Positions 26,525-36,060 of a DNA stretch of 64,000 nt are shown here, in pieces. The notes under the pieces were generated by a model. It was given only the letters and a program-made list of their open reading frames with translations. It searched no databases and had not been told where the DNA came from. The position numbers and the translations under genes were made by a program. The stretch lies in assembly GCA_023383815.1 (NCBI GenBank), contig JAHDYG010000005.1:1-64000 (forward strand), written 5' to 3'. Positions within the stretch are counted from its first letter, which is position 1; each line of letters begins with the position of its first letter. The stretch is from Rhodocyclaceae bacterium (GTDB lineage Bacteria > Pseudomonadota > Gammaproteobacteria > Burkholderiales > Rhodocyclaceae).

Positions 26525-27964
26525 TCAAAGAACGACACGGGCGAAGCGTTCGAGTGTCCTGAGACGCGCCAGTGCATGGTTTGCGATCGGCGCCGGGTAG
26601 TCCCGGCCGATCGCAACCCCGGTTCGTTCCTGCATCGCGGCGTTCATCTTCCAGGGCTCGTGAATGAAGCGACGCGGCAGCGCCGCCAACTCCGGCAGAA
26701 CCCCCCGAATAAAGAGCCCCTCCGGATCGAAGCGCCGCGACTGCGTCGCAGGGTTGAAGATCCGGAACCAGGGCTGAGCGTCGCAGCCGGTGGAAGCAAC
26801 CCATTGCCAGCCGCCATTGTTCGCTGCGAGGTCGTAGTCCAGCAGCCGATCGGCAAAGTAGCGTTCCCCCTCCCGCCAGTCGATCCCGAGATCCTTCGTC
26901 AGGAAGGACGCGGTTACCATGCGCAGCCGGTTGTGCATCCAGCCTGTCGCATTGAACTGGCGCATCGCCGCGTCGACAATCGGATAGCCCGTCCGTCCCT
27001 CACACCAGGCCGCAAATCGCTCGGGAGAGCGCTCCCAGACCAGGGAGTCGAATTCCCGTCTGTAGTTCTCACCAACGACGCGAGGATGATGCCAGAGGAT
27101 CATCTGGTAGAACTCACGCCAGACCAGCTCAGTAAGCCAGCACTGCGCTCCCTCGCCTCCATGCCGCAGTGCATTGCGCACCAACTGCCGGATCGAGATC
27201 GTGCCAAAGCGCAGGTGCACCGACAGCCGCGAACCGGCATCAAGGGCCGGAAAATCACGTTCCACCTTGTAGCGCTCGATCCGCCCGAAGAAGCGCTCGG
27301 ACTGATCCCGCGCTGCGCTCATCCCGGCTGGCGGCGCCCGCTTCAGGCTTTCGTCCGAGAACCCGAGCCGCGTCAGCTCGGGAAGGCGCGATCGCCCCGG
27401 ATCCACCGCGAGCCGTGCGGCGTGCGGCGCAACCGGATACTCAGGCATCCCTTGCCTGTGAAGGGCCTTCATCCAGGCTGCGCAATACGGCGTGAAGATG
27501 CTGTACGGGCGTCGAGCACCCGAAAGCACGTCGTCACACTCGAAAATCACCTGATCCTTGAAGGTTTCGAATCCGATGCCGACTTCCTCGAGCCGGGCTG
27601 CAACCTGTCCGTCGCGCGTTCGCGCAGCCGGTTCGTAGTCGCGATTCGCGCAAACGCATGCGACGCCCAGCGCTGCGGCCAACCTGGGGATCACCTCCTG
27701 CGGAAGTCCGACCTCGATCGCCAGCCCTCCGCCGGCAAGCCCGGCGCCGCGCGCGAGACCATCGAGCGCCTCGTCGAGTTCACGAAGGCTGGCCCATAGA
27801 AATCCGATCCGGCGATCCACCCGCGACGGCAATGCGTCGAGAATCGACGTATCGAACACGAACACGCAATGCACCTGATCGAAGCGGGTCAGCGCGTGAT
27901 GAAGGGCAGCGTGATCGAAACAGCGCAGATCACGCCGGAACCAGACGAGTGCGGACGATCGCAT
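26525..27964 (-). CDS. phrB: Deoxyribodipyrimidine photolyase
   Basis: A 479-residue DNA photolyase/cryptochrome family protein that would repair cyclobutane pyrimidine dimers using light and FAD. It has an N-terminal Rossmann antenna domain (LVWFRRDLRCFDH at the start) and the C-terminal FAD domain, with LSVHLRFGTISIRQL, WLTELVWREFYQMI, TGYPIVDAAMRQ, TGWMHNRLRMVTASFL and DYDLAANNGGWQW. These motifs are those of class I CPD photolyases. The start at 27964 has GGAGG upstream; the frame continues to 29026 only because of overlap with yqgE and ruvX. It ends 17 bases from pilL, with no clear terminator. Confidence 0.95.
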   Translation of the reverse strand: MRSSALVWFRRDLRCFDHAALHHALTRFDQVHCVFVFDTSILDALPSRVDRRIGFLWASLRELDEALDGLARGAGLAGGGLAIEVGLPQEVIPRLAAALGVACVCANRDYEPAARTRDGQVAARLEEVGIGFETFKDQVIFECDDVLSGARRPYSIFTPYCAAWMKALHRQGMPEYPVAPHAARLAVDPGRSRLPELTRLGFSDESLKRAPPAGMSAARDQSERFFGRIERYKVERDFPALDAGSRLSVHLRFGTISIRQLVRNALRHGGEGAQCWLTELVWREFYQMILWHHPRVVGENYRREFDSLVWERSPERFAAWCEGRTGYPIVDAAMRQFNATGWMHNRLRMVTASFLTKDLGIDWREGERYFADRLLDYDLAANNGGWQWVASTGCDAQPWFRIFNPATQSRRFDPEGLFIRGVLPELAALPRRFIHEPWKMNAAMQERTGVAIGRDYPAPIANHALARLRTLERFARVVL

Positions 27965-28039
27965 GAGCACCTCCGGAGGAAGCGTTCGAAGGATGATACC
28001 CGTCTGCGCAACCGCAACGCGAAGGCGTAAAATGCTTTC

Positions 28040-28606
28040 ATGAGCGAAATTACCGCAAACCTCACGCACCATTTCCTGATCGCCATGCCGCACATGGCCG
28101 ACCCCAACTTCGTGCGCACGCTGACTTATATTGCCGAGCACAATGAAAACGGTGCCCTTGGCGTCATCGTCAACCGACCCACCGAACTCACGCTGGAGAC
28201 CCTGTTCGAACGGGTCGAGTTGCCACTCGAAGCCGACGGGTTTGCAGGGCGCCCCGTATATTTCGGGGGCCCCGTTCAGACCGACCGCGGATTCGTGCTG
28301 CATCGACCGATCGGAGACTGGCATTCGACCCTTGTCGTCAACGAGGAAGTCGGGCTGACCAGTTCGCGTGACATCCTGCAGTCCCTGGGTAAGGACGGCA
28401 CCCCCTCCGAGGTGCTGATCACCCTCGGTTACGCAGGCTGGGGAGCCGGACAACTGGAGCAGGAGCTGGCCGACAACGCGTGGCTCACCGTCCAGGCCGA
28501 CATGTCGATCGTGTTCGACCTGCCCCCTGAGGAGCGACTCGTCGCGGCGATGCAGAAGCTGGGCGTCGATTTCACGAATCTCAGCGAGGTTGCGGGCCAT
28601 GCCTGA
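28040..28606 (+). CDS. yqgE: YqgE/AlgH family protein (UPF0301)
   Basis: The 188-residue cytoplasmic protein shows the family's full pattern: [66 protein letters not shown] and the closing NAWL. AlgH was described as a regulator of alginate and other genes in Pseudomonas; its molecular activity is unsettled. It forms a conserved block with ruvX, and its stop overlaps the ruvX start region by eight bases. The ATG at 28040 is close to the photolyase start region on the other strand. Confidence 0.93.
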   Translation: MSEITANLTHHFLIAMPHMADPNFVRTLTYIAEHNENGALGVIVNRPTELTLETLFERVELPLEADGFAGRPVYFGGPVQTDRGFVLHRPIGDWHSTLVVNEEVGLTSSRDILQSLGKDGTPSEVLITLGYAGWGAGQLEQELADNAWLTVQADMSIVFDLPPEERLVAAMQKLGVDFTNLSEVAGHA

Positions 28607-29069
28607 ACCGGCGCGGGAGCCGCGCGCGAAGCTGCCCGCGCGCGGCGCTCTGCTCGGTTTCGACTTCGGGCTCGCACGGATCGGTGTCGCGACCGGGGAG
28701 CTCGAAACGCGCAGCACGGCGCCGCTTCGCACGATTTCCCACGACCGCCGGGACGCCAGGTTCGCGGCGATTGCAGCGCTCATCAAGGAGTGGCAGCCTG
28801 TCGGACTGGTCGTGGGCCTGCCCACCCGCCGGGACGGCTCCCGGCACGAGATGAGCACGGCCTGCGAACGATTTGCCAACCAACTGCACGGGCGCTTCGG
28901 ACTACCGGTCTTCTTTTCCGACGAGACGCTCAGCTCGCACGCAGCCGAGCAACAGCTCAGGTCGTCGGGGCTGACCGACTGGCGCAAACGCAAGTCCCGA
29001 CTCGACTCCGCCGCAGCCCGGATCATCCTGCAACATTTTCTGGACCATCTCGATCATGAACCTCACTGA
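28599..29069 (+). CDS. ruvX: RuvX/YqgF RNase H-fold nuclease
   Basis: A 156-residue RNase H-fold protein of the YqgF/RuvX family, annotated as putative pre-16S rRNA nuclease and Holliday junction resolvase. Conserved acidic sites are visible in [16 protein letters not shown] (first Asp), the VGLPTRRDG loop, SDETLSS and [12 protein letters not shown] (last Asp). An extra 20 or so basic residues precede the fold. I chose the ATG at 28599, inside yqgE, with GAGG about ten bases upstream; an in-frame TTG at 28590 is alternative. It overlaps pyrR by 14 bases. Confidence 0.93.
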   Translation: MPEPAREPRAKLPARGALLGFDFGLARIGVATGELETRSTAPLRTISHDRRDARFAAIAALIKEWQPVGLVVGLPTRRDGSRHEMSTACERFANQLHGRFGLPVFFSDETLSSHAAEQQLRSSGLTDWRKRKSRLDSAAARIILQHFLDHLDHEPH

Positions 29070-29556
29070 CGCGGAGAGCCTGTGCGCAGCGCTCATCGAG
29101 CAGATGCGCCCGCACGTCACCCCCGACACGGCTCTCGTCGGCATCCATACCGGAGGCGTCTGGCTCGCCGAGCGCCTGCATCGCGCACTCGGATTGAGCG
29201 TGCCCCCCGGAGCGATCGACGTGTCCTGGTACCGGGACGATTACGGCTCGAAAGGACTGCCTGGCAAGGCGCGCAAGACCGAGATCCCGTTCCACGTCGA
29301 AGGCGCGAACATCATCATCGTCGACGACGTCCTCTACACGGGACGTACCACCCGCGCAGCGATCAACGAGCTGTTCGACTTCGGGCGACCGGCACGGGTG
29401 GATCTCGCAGTCCTGGTCGATCGCGGAGGTCGCGAGCTGCCGATCGCACCGCGCTATTGCGCCTGCACGCTACCGACCCCCCTGCCCCCCTCCCAGCGCC
29501 TCGAGCTCGAGTGCGGCGCAGATGGCAAACTCAGCCTGAGACAGATCGATGCGTAA
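29056..29556 (+). CDS. pyrR: Bifunctional pyr operon regulator / uracil phosphoribosyltransferase PyrR
   Basis: The 166-residue type I phosphoribosyltransferase has the PRPP-binding motif in [20 protein letters not shown], the [10 protein letters not shown] loop, and RDDYGSKGL in the flexible region. PyrR has uracil phosphoribosyltransferase activity, and in Gram-positives it regulates pyr mRNA attenuation; in proteobacteria the regulatory role is less clear. It sits directly before pyrB, which it overlaps by eight bases, and after ruvX, so it is part of a tightly coupled run. Confidence 0.92.
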   Translation: MNLTDAESLCAALIEQMRPHVTPDTALVGIHTGGVWLAERLHRALGLSVPPGAIDVSWYRDDYGSKGLPGKARKTEIPFHVEGANIIIVDDVLYTGRTTRAAINELFDFGRPARVDLAVLVDRGGRELPIAPRYCACTLPTPLPPSQRLELECGADGKLSLRQIDA

Positions 29557-30505
29557 CCCACAACTCGACAAGAATGGCGGCCTGCAGCATCTGCTGACGC
29601 TCGACGGCCTGCCGCGTGAGATCCTCGTCGAAATTCTCGACAACGCTGCGCCCTTCACCGAGGTCGCCGAACGTGAGGTGAAGAAGCTGCCGCTCCTGCG
29701 CGGCAAGAGCATCTTCAACCTGTTCTTCGAGAACTCCACGCGTACGCGAACGACCTTCGAGATTGCAGCCAAGCGACTCTCGGCCGATGTCGTAAACCTG
29801 AACGTCTCGACCAGTTCGACGGCCAAGGGGGAAAGCCTGCTCGACACGATCGACAACCTGTGCGCAATGCAGGCCGACATGTTCGTCGTGCGCCACGCAG
29901 CAAGCGGCGCCCCGTTTCTGATCGCACGCCATCTCTATGAACAGGGGCGCGACGACATCCATGTCATCAACGCCGGCGACGGCCGCCATGCCCACCCCAC
30001 CCAGGGTTTGCTGGACATGTACACGATCCGCCACTACAAGGGCGACTTCACGAAGCTCAGCGTAGCCATCGTGGGCGACGTGCTGCATTCGCGCGTGGCA
30101 CGCTCCCAGATCTGCGCTCTGGTGACCCTCGGCGTACCCGAGATCCGGGTCATCGGTCCGAAAACCCTGCTTCCGACCGAGATCGAGAAGATGGGGGTGC
30201 GGGTCTTTCACGACATGCGGGAGGGCCTGCGCGACGTCGACGTCATCATGATGCTGCGACTCCAGAACGAACGCATGAACGGCGCCCTGCTGCCAACCCC
30301 GCAGGAGTTCTACAAGGTGTGGGGCCTGACGGGCGAGAAGCTGGAGTACGCGCGCCCCGATGCGATCGTGATGCACCCGGGGCCAATGAATCGCGGTGTC
30401 GAGATCGACTCCGCGGTGGCGGATGGAGCCCAGGCCGTCATTCTGCCGCAGGTCACTTTCGGCATCGCGGTCCGCATGGCCGTCATGAGCATGCTTGCCT
30501 CCTGA
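29549..30505 (+). CDS. pyrB: Aspartate carbamoyltransferase catalytic chain
   Basis: PyrB condenses carbamoyl phosphate and aspartate in pyrimidine synthesis. The 318-residue protein has the carbamoyl phosphate site [46 protein letters not shown] and the aspartate-side loop LRLQNERM. No pyrI regulatory subunit gene follows; instead a dihydroorotase homologue lies 22 bases downstream. That is the gene pair of the Pseudomonas type, in which the two proteins form a mixed dodecamer. Confidence 0.96.
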   Translation: MRNPQLDKNGGLQHLLTLDGLPREILVEILDNAAPFTEVAEREVKKLPLLRGKSIFNLFFENSTRTRTTFEIAAKRLSADVVNLNVSTSSTAKGESLLDTIDNLCAMQADMFVVRHAASGAPFLIARHLYEQGRDDIHVINAGDGRHAHPTQGLLDMYTIRHYKGDFTKLSVAIVGDVLHSRVARSQICALVTLGVPEIRVIGPKTLLPTEIEKMGVRVFHDMREGLRDVDVIMMLRLQNERMNGALLPTPQEFYKVWGLTGEKLEYARPDAIVMHPGPMNRGVEIDSAVADGAQAVILPQVTFGIAVRMAVMSMLAS

Positions 30506-30527
30506 GCGACAAGGAATCCCTGAAAGC

Positions 30528-31814
30528 ATGAAGATCAAGATCAGCAACGGCCGGGTGATCGATCCGGCGAACGCAAGCGATTCGGTGCAGGATCTCTTTG
30601 TCGCGGACGGCAAGATCGCAGCGATCGGGCAGGTTCCAGCGGATTTCACACCCGAGCGGACGATCGACGCGCACGGACTGATCGTCTGCCCGGGCCTGAT
30701 CGACCTCGCTGCCCGGCTGCGCGAGCCCGGTTTCGAATATCGCGCCACCCTCGAATCCGAAATGGACGCTGCGATGGCCGGGGGGGTCACCAGCCTGGCG
30801 ATTCCGCCCGACACCGATCCGCCGCTCGACGAGCCCGGACTCGTCGAGATGCTCTGCCATCGGGCAAAGAAGCTCAATCGCGCACACGTCTATCCGGTCG
30901 GTGCACTGACGATCGGCCTCAAGGGCGAACGACTGTCCGAGATGGCCGAACTCGTCGATTCGGGCTGCGTGGCATTCAGCCAGTCGAACGTCCCGGTCGT
31001 GGACAATGCCGTCCTGATGCGAGCATTGCAGTACGCAGCCACCTTCGACTTCCGCGTCTGGCTGCAGCCGCTCGCCCCCTTCCTGTCGCGCGGCGGATTC
31101 GCCCATGACGGAGAGGTCGCTTCGCGACTCGGGCTGCCCGGCATCCCGACCGCGGCCGAAACCGTCGCGCTCTACACTTACCTGCAACTGGCAAAGGTGA
31201 CCGGAGCACGCCTGCACATCACGCGCCTTTCGAGTGCGGAAGGCCTCGGGCTCATCGAACAGGCGCGCTCGGAAGGCATGGACATCACCTGCGACGTATC
31301 GATCAATCACCTTCATCTGTGCGACCGGGACATCGGATACTTTGACGCGAACTGCCATCTGGTACCGCCGCTTCGCAGCGAACGGGACCGCGATGCGCTG
31401 CGGCGCGGCCTCATCGACGGTCGCATCAACGCGCTGTGCTCGGACCACACTCCGGTGGACGACGACGGCAAGCTTGCGCCCTTCAGCGAATCGGAACCTG
31501 GCGCAACGGGGCTCGAACTGCTGCTGCCGCTGACCCTCAAGTGGGCGCGCGAATCGGGCCTTGAACTTGTCCAGGCGCTCGCACGCGTGACTTCGGACCC
31601 CGCCCGTATCGTCGGGATCCGCAAGGCCGGGCACCTCGCGCCCGGCGCACGCGCCGACCTGTGTCTCTTCGATCCCGAGGAAGTACACCGGATCTCACGC
31701 ACTGGACTGAGAAGCCAGGGCAAGAACACGCCCTTCCTCGGCCTGGAGATGCCTGGCCGGGTGCGCTATACACTGGTCGAAGGCCAGGTGATGTTCGGAG
31801 ATTCCGTGCAATGA
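30528..31814 (+). CDS. pyrC': Dihydroorotase-like protein PyrC', metal ligands lost (PyrX)
   Basis: The 428-residue amidohydrolase-fold protein aligns with type I dihydroorotase over its length. The N-terminal metal motif that should read D-x-H-x-H-L-R is D-L-A-A-R-L-R, so both histidines are missing, and the DHAPH-type motif near residue 305 reads DHTPV. Some late residues (HITRLSS, NHLHL) are retained. By the known example of Pseudomonas pyrC', such proteins are catalytically dead but needed to assemble active PyrB. The position 22 bases after pyrB supports that. A separate active dihydroorotase must exist elsewhere. The start at 30528 has AAGGA upstream. A 14-bp hairpin follows the stop. 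Confidence 0.92.
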   Translation: MKIKISNGRVIDPANASDSVQDLFVADGKIAAIGQVPADFTPERTIDAHGLIVCPGLIDLAARLREPGFEYRATLESEMDAAMAGGVTSLAIPPDTDPPLDEPGLVEMLCHRAKKLNRAHVYPVGALTIGLKGERLSEMAELVDSGCVAFSQSNVPVVDNAVLMRALQYAATFDFRVWLQPLAPFLSRGGFAHDGEVASRLGLPGIPTAAETVALYTYLQLAKVTGARLHITRLSSAEGLGLIEQARSEGMDITCDVSINHLHLCDRDIGYFDANCHLVPPLRSERDRDALRRGLIDGRINALCSDHTPVDDDGKLAPFSESEPGATGLELLLPLTLKWARESGLELVQALARVTSDPARIVGIRKAGHLAPGARADLCLFDPEEVHRISRTGLRSQGKNTPFLGLEMPGRVRYTLVEGQVMFGDSVQ

Positions 31815-31816
31815 CG

Positions 31817-31848
31817 GGAATGATCCGCACGGGTGTGCGGATCATTCC
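31817..31848. terminator. Perfect 14-bp hairpin between pyrC' and the acyl-CoA synthetase
   Basis: GGAATGATCCGCAC pairs with GTGCGGATCATTCC around the loop GGGT. It begins two bases after the pyrC' stop and includes the stop codon of the convergent synthetase gene. It is followed by only TT on the plus strand, so it is a putative bidirectional terminator without a T-tract. Confidence 0.65.
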
Positions 31849-33509
31849 TTCCGGCCAGCGGCCCGCGCTTCTTCCTGCAGGCGCAGGATCCGGCGCTGGA
31901 CCTTGCCGGTCGTCGTCATCGGCAACGCGTCGATGAATTCGATCTCCTTTGGATACTCATAGGGCGCGAGCTGTCCGCGGACGTGCTGCTGCAATACTTC
32001 GACCAGCTCGTCGGACGGCTCGAACCCGGCAGCCAGCACCACGTAGGCCTTGACCACGGCACCACGCTCGGGATCGGGTTTGGGCACCACGGCGGCGTTC
32101 GCGACCGCCGGATGCTTGACCAGGCAGTTCTCGACTTCCGACGGGCCGATGCGGTAACCCGCTGCCTTGAAGACGTCATCAGCGCGCCCTTTGTACCAGA
32201 GATATCCCTCCGCATCACAAACGGCGAGATCACCGGTCCGGCACCAGTCCCCGGAGAACTTGCGTGCGGTCGCCGCCTCGTTCTTCCAGTACCCCAGGAA
32301 AAACACGGGATCGAGATCGCCATGGCGGTCGCGGCGATGAACGGCCACTTCCCCGAGCTCACCGACGCCAACGGGTGCGCCGGCCTCGTCGATCACCGCG
32401 ACACGATGTCCGGGATAGGCCCGTCCCATCGAACCAGGTCGTGCAGGCCAGTCCTCGTGGCTATTGCCGACGATGTAGTTGATCTCGGTCTGGCCGAACA
32501 TCTCGTTCACCGTCACCCCGAGCGCGGATCGACACCACTCGAAGACCGCGTCACCGACGGCCTCACCCGCACTCATGATCGCCCTGAGCCGCAGATCGTA
32601 GCGTTCGCGCGGCCACGAAACGGCCTTCATCATCGCCTTGAGCGCGGTTGGAAACAGGAAGGTATTCGTGATGCCATGCCGTTCGAGCAACTCGAATGCA
32701 CGCTCCGCAGAGAAGCGCCCACGATAGCCTACCAGCGGCTGTCCGCAGTACAGGCTCGGCAGCAACACGTCCATCAGTCCGCCGGTCCACGCCCAGTCGG
32801 CCGGCGACCAGAACACATCGCCCTCGCGCGGGAAGCCGTTCTGGCTGGCGACGAATCCCGGCAGGTTGCCAAGCAAGGCCTGGTGCGGCATCAACGCCCC
32901 CTTCGGGGGGCCGGTCGTGCCGCTCGTGTAGATCAGCACGGCCGGATCGATTGCACGCGTTTCGACCGTCGGCGCAGGCGGGCGCGCACCAGCCAGCAAT
33001 TGCCGCCATTCGAGTTCATTGTCATGGCGGCTCCCGGTGACATCGATCGTCACCAGTGCCCGCAAGCCAGGACACTGGTCACGCACCGCCCGAAGGGCTT
33101 CGCACGCAGCGCCGTCAACGATCGCCACGACCGCACCACTGTCCTGCAGCCGGTATTCCAGTGCATCAGGACCGAAGAGGATCGAAAGCGGCATCGCAAC
33201 CGCTCCCAGCCGGTAGATTGCCATATGCGCGACCGCAGTCTCGAAACGCTGAGGCAGGATGATCCCGACCCGGTCGCCGAAACCGACTCCAAGCGCATGC
33301 AAGGCCGCCGCCAGGCACTCCGCCTGCTCGCGCAGTTCCGGATAGGCATGACGTTCACAACGGCCGGTTTCGTCTTCTACGATCAGCGCCGTTCGCGCCG
33401 GATCCCCGGCCCAGCGCAGGCAGCAGGCTTCGTAGATGCTGAAGTGCTCCGGCACTTGCCAGCGCCACGCCCGATGCAGTGCTTCGTAGCGATCGATCGA
33501 GCTCATCAT
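31842..33509 (-). CDS. Acyl-CoA synthetase (AMP-forming, acs/medium-chain type)
   Basis: The 555-residue ANL-superfamily enzyme activates a carboxylic acid to its CoA thioester via the acyl-AMP. Motifs in order are the phosphate loop YTSGTTGPPKGAL, PADWAWTGGL, GEAVGDAV, MFGQTEINYIVGN, TGDLAV with DAEGYLWYKGRADDV, and the catalytic Lys in TTTGKVQRRIL near the C-terminus. The pattern is of the acetyl/medium-chain acyl-CoA synthetase group (MACS-like); the substrate is not certain. The start codons ATG-ATG at 33509/33506 follow AGGAG. Its last codons lie in a hairpin shared with pyrC'. Confidence 0.9.
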   Translation of the reverse strand: MMSSIDRYEALHRAWRWQVPEHFSIYEACCLRWAGDPARTALIVEDETGRCERHAYPELREQAECLAAALHALGVGFGDRVGIILPQRFETAVAHMAIYRLGAVAMPLSILFGPDALEYRLQDSGAVVAIVDGAACEALRAVRDQCPGLRALVTIDVTGSRHDNELEWRQLLAGARPPAPTVETRAIDPAVLIYTSGTTGPPKGALMPHQALLGNLPGFVASQNGFPREGDVFWSPADWAWTGGLMDVLLPSLYCGQPLVGYRGRFSAERAFELLERHGITNTFLFPTALKAMMKAVSWPRERYDLRLRAIMSAGEAVGDAVFEWCRSALGVTVNEMFGQTEINYIVGNSHEDWPARPGSMGRAYPGHRVAVIDEAGAPVGVGELGEVAVHRRDRHGDLDPVFFLGYWKNEAATARKFSGDWCRTGDLAVCDAEGYLWYKGRADDVFKAAGYRIGPSEVENCLVKHPAVANAAVVPKPDPERGAVVKAYVVLAAGFEPSDELVEVLQQHVRGQLAPYEYPKEIEFIDALPMTTTGKVQRRILRLQEEARAAGRKE

Positions 33510-33529
33510 CCGATCTCCTGTATGCCCGT

Positions 33530-33844
33530 TCACGAGTGCAATGGCGCGCAATCCAGTTGCTCGAGGAGGGTCTGCACCCGCGCGTCCGCCCCTTCCACCC
33601 GAACCCGCTTCGCGCGTGCGCTCTGTCCGCCTACGAGCGTAACCGCAGCGCGCGGAACCCCGCAATACTCCGCCACGAACCGGCACAGCGCCTCGTTGGC
33701 CTTGCCGTCGACGGGCGGCGCCGCCAATCGCAGCTTGATCGCATCGCCATGCCGTCCGGCAAACTCGGATCGCCGGGCGTTGGGCTGCACGTGCAGGCTG
33801 AGTATGGCCGCACCATCGGGCTGCAGACTCAACCAGTGCGCCAT
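33530..33844 (-). CDS. yggU: YggU family protein (UPF0235/DUF167)
   Basis: The 104-residue DUF167 protein has the characteristic HVQPNARRSEFAG, IKLRLAAPPVDGKANEAL and SARAKRVRVEG motifs. The biochemical function of the family is unknown. It is encoded directly after yggT; the yggT stop and this ATG share one base (TGATG). The same yggS-proC-yggT-yggU order is widespread in proteobacteria. Confidence 0.9.
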   Translation of the reverse strand: MAHWLSLQPDGAAILSLHVQPNARRSEFAGRHGDAIKLRLAAPPVDGKANEALCRFVAEYCGVPRAAVTLVGGQSARAKRVRVEGADARVQTLLEQLDCAPLHS

Positions 33845-34422
33845 CAGGCCATCAGCAGCGGCATGAAGTTACCCCGTAGCCCGGACAGCACGACCAGCAC
33901 GATCTGCAGCAGCACCAGCAGCACCAGCGGAGAAAGATCGATGTTCGCGATCGTCGGCAGGATCCTGCGGAACGGCCGCAGCAGGGGATCGGCCAAGCCG
34001 CGGAACACCGGGGCCGCGGGCGCGTGCGGGCTCACCCAGGAAAGGATCGCGGCAACCAGTACCACGGCAAAGATCAGGTAGATCGCCATGCGCGCCAGTT
34101 CGAGCAAGCCGAGGCCGGAGAGCCCCAGCACCAGCCCCACGGCCCCGCCATCGAGCGGCAGCCCCCGCAAGGCAAGCTCGATCGCCACGAACAGGATCTG
34201 GAGGATCCAGGCCGGCAGCAGACTGGCCAGATCGAGTCCGAACAAGCCAGGAACGAAACGTCGCAGAGGTCGGACCGCCCAGTCCGTTGCCGCCACCACG
34301 AACTGACCGATCTGGTTGCGGAACGAAACGCGCAACCACTGCATGAAGAACCGCGCAAGGAGCACGATCGTCAGGAACCCGAAGACGGCGTTCAACACCA
34401 GCAACAGTATGGTCTGCAGCAT
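33844..34422 (-). CDS. yggT: YggT family integral membrane protein
   Basis: The 192-residue membrane protein contains two YGGT repeats, each a pair of helices with a conserved RxxxP-type ending (RPLRRFVPG; DPLLRPFRRILP). Family members are linked to osmotic or ion stress and to cell division or thylakoid organisation; no activity is established. A GTG one codon upstream (34425) is possible, but the ATG at 34422 is better placed after a G-rich site. It lies 15 bases after proC. Confidence 0.9.
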   Translation of the reverse strand: MLQTILLLVLNAVFGFLTIVLLARFFMQWLRVSFRNQIGQFVVAATDWAVRPLRRFVPGLFGLDLASLLPAWILQILFVAIELALRGLPLDGGAVGLVLGLSGLGLLELARMAIYLIFAVVLVAAILSWVSPHAPAAPVFRGLADPLLRPFRRILPTIANIDLSPLVLLVLLQIVLVVLSGLRGNFMPLLMA

Positions 34423-34437
34423 CACCGGCCCCGCCCT

Positions 34438-35262
34438 TCAGTCCCGACCCAGTTCATCGCCGAGTTCGCGCGCCCGCGCACACGCGGCCTGTACCGCCCG
34501 CACGATCGCATCGAAGACCCCAGACTCGGTCATGCTTGCCAGCGCCGCGGCAGTGGTCCCTCCTTTCGAGGTCACCTGCTCGCGAAGGATCGCCGGTGAC
34601 TGCCCCGAGCGTGCCGCAAGCTGCGCTGCGCCCAGCGCGGTATCGATGGCAAGCTTGCGGGCAGTCACCTCATCGAAGCCAAGAGAACGCCCCCCGGCCT
34701 CGAGAGCTTCGATGAAATGAAAGAAGTAGGCCGGGCCGCTTCCCGAAACCGCCGTCACTGCGTCGATCAGCGCCTCGTCCGCCACCTCTACGACGCTGCC
34801 GACCGCCTCCAGAATGGCGACTGCTGTCGCCCGCCCGGCTTCATCGACCGAGGCGTCCGCAAAGACCCCGGTGACCCCCGCGCCGATCAAGGCCGGAGTG
34901 TTCGGCATCGCCCGCACGAGCCGACGATAGCCCCCGAGCCATCGGGAAAGATCCTCCAGGCGCAGCCCCGCCGCGATGCTCACGACCAGCTGACCATCCA
35001 GACGCCCCGCGAGCGGAGCAAGGGCCGCCTGCATCTGCTGCGGCTTGACGGCGAGAATCAGGACGTCGGTCGCCAGAAAGGCTTCGTCGGGCGCCTCACC
35101 CGTGGCGATGCCGAAACGCCCGCACAGACGGGCCCGGGATTCCGCGCTGAGGTCCACAGCGCGGATCAGATCCGGAGGCCGCCCGCGTTCGATCAGTCCG
35201 CCAATCAGGGCAGTCGCCATGTTGCCACCACCCACGAACGATATTCTTGTCTGCCCGCTCAC
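34438..35262 (-). CDS. proC: Pyrroline-5-carboxylate reductase
   Basis: ProC performs the last step of proline synthesis, reducing pyrroline-5-carboxylate with NAD(P)H. The 274-residue protein has the Rossmann motif ISFVGGGNMATALIGGL, ILAVKPQQ, RAMPNTPALIGAG, and the C-terminal dimer motif ALIDAVTAVSGSGPAYFFHF with TSKGGTTAAALA. The start is GTG at 35262, with AGGAGG six bases upstream and a GTGA overlap with the yggS stop, so the two are translationally coupled. Confidence 0.95.
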   Translation of the reverse strand: MSGQTRISFVGGGNMATALIGGLIERGRPPDLIRAVDLSAESRARLCGRFGIATGEAPDEAFLATDVLILAVKPQQMQAALAPLAGRLDGQLVVSIAAGLRLEDLSRWLGGYRRLVRAMPNTPALIGAGVTGVFADASVDEAGRATAVAILEAVGSVVEVADEALIDAVTAVSGSGPAYFFHFIEALEAGGRSLGFDEVTARKLAIDTALGAAQLAARSGQSPAILREQVTSKGGTTAAALASMTESGVFDAIVRAVQAACARARELGDELGRD

Positions 35263-35960
35263 GCTGCACCTCCTGCACGGACCCTGTTACCAAAGATCGC
35301 ACTGCCTACGCGAATCATCGTGCTGCCTTCGGCAATGGCCAGTTCCAGATCATCCGACATCCCCATCGACAGGGTATCCATCCCCATCCCCGAAGCATTG
35401 AGTTCGTCCCGCACGGCCCTCAGCACTGCGAAACGTGCCCGCAGCACCGATGCATCGCGGGAAGGCTCGGGAATCGCCATGAGCCCCCGGAGGCGGAGCC
35501 GGGGCAGTTCACGGACCCGTGCGGCCAACTCGGCGACCTCACCCGGCGCCACACCGCTCTTGCTCTGCTCCCCGCTTACGTTGACCTGAATGCAGACGTT
35601 CAGCGGCGCACGCGATCCGGGGCGCTGTTCGGACAGGCGCTCGGCAATCCGGAGGCGATCGACCGAATGGACCCAGTCGAAGTTCAGCGCCGCGAGCCGT
35701 GTCTTGTTGCTCTGCAAGGGGCCGATGAAGTGCCATTCCAGTGCGCAATCCTGAAGCTCGGCAATCTTGTGCACCGCCTCCTGGACGTAATTCTCGCCGT
35801 ATGCATGCTGTCCGGCAGCAACCGCCTCCCGGATGCTGGCCGCGGGCCAGGTCTTGCTGACCGCCAGCAGGACGATCCCGGCTGGATCGCGGCCCGCAGC
35901 CGCTGCGGCCGCGGCCAGCCGTCTCCTGACGGCTTGCAAGTTGCTCTGGATTGATGTCAT
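35259..35960 (-). CDS. yggS: YggS-type PLP homeostasis protein
   Basis: The 233-residue alanine racemase-like TIM barrel binds pyridoxal phosphate without known catalysis and takes part in PLP and amino acid homeostasis. The PLP lysine is in LLAVSKTWPA; other marks are GENYVQEAVHKI, EWHFIGPLQSNK, INVSGEQSKSGV and GLMAIPE, with the phosphate site in SMGMSDDLELAI and STMIRVGSAIFG. It is the first gene of the minus-strand yggS-proC-yggT-yggU run and is divergent from pilT. Confidence 0.94.
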   Translation of the reverse strand: MTSIQSNLQAVRRRLAAAAAAAGRDPAGIVLLAVSKTWPAASIREAVAAGQHAYGENYVQEAVHKIAELQDCALEWHFIGPLQSNKTRLAALNFDWVHSVDRLRIAERLSEQRPGSRAPLNVCIQVNVSGEQSKSGVAPGEVAELAARVRELPRLRLRGLMAIPEPSRDASVLRARFAVLRAVRDELNASGMGMDTLSMGMSDDLELAIAEGSTMIRVGSAIFGNRVRAGGAA

Positions 35961-36060
35961 ATAACGATGGTCGGGGCCGCTCGAATGGCGGATGCAGTAT
36001 AGCACCGCCCTTCAGGCGGGCCGCCAGGTCGCCCCCCTTCCCTTCGCTGCGGAAATCCCA

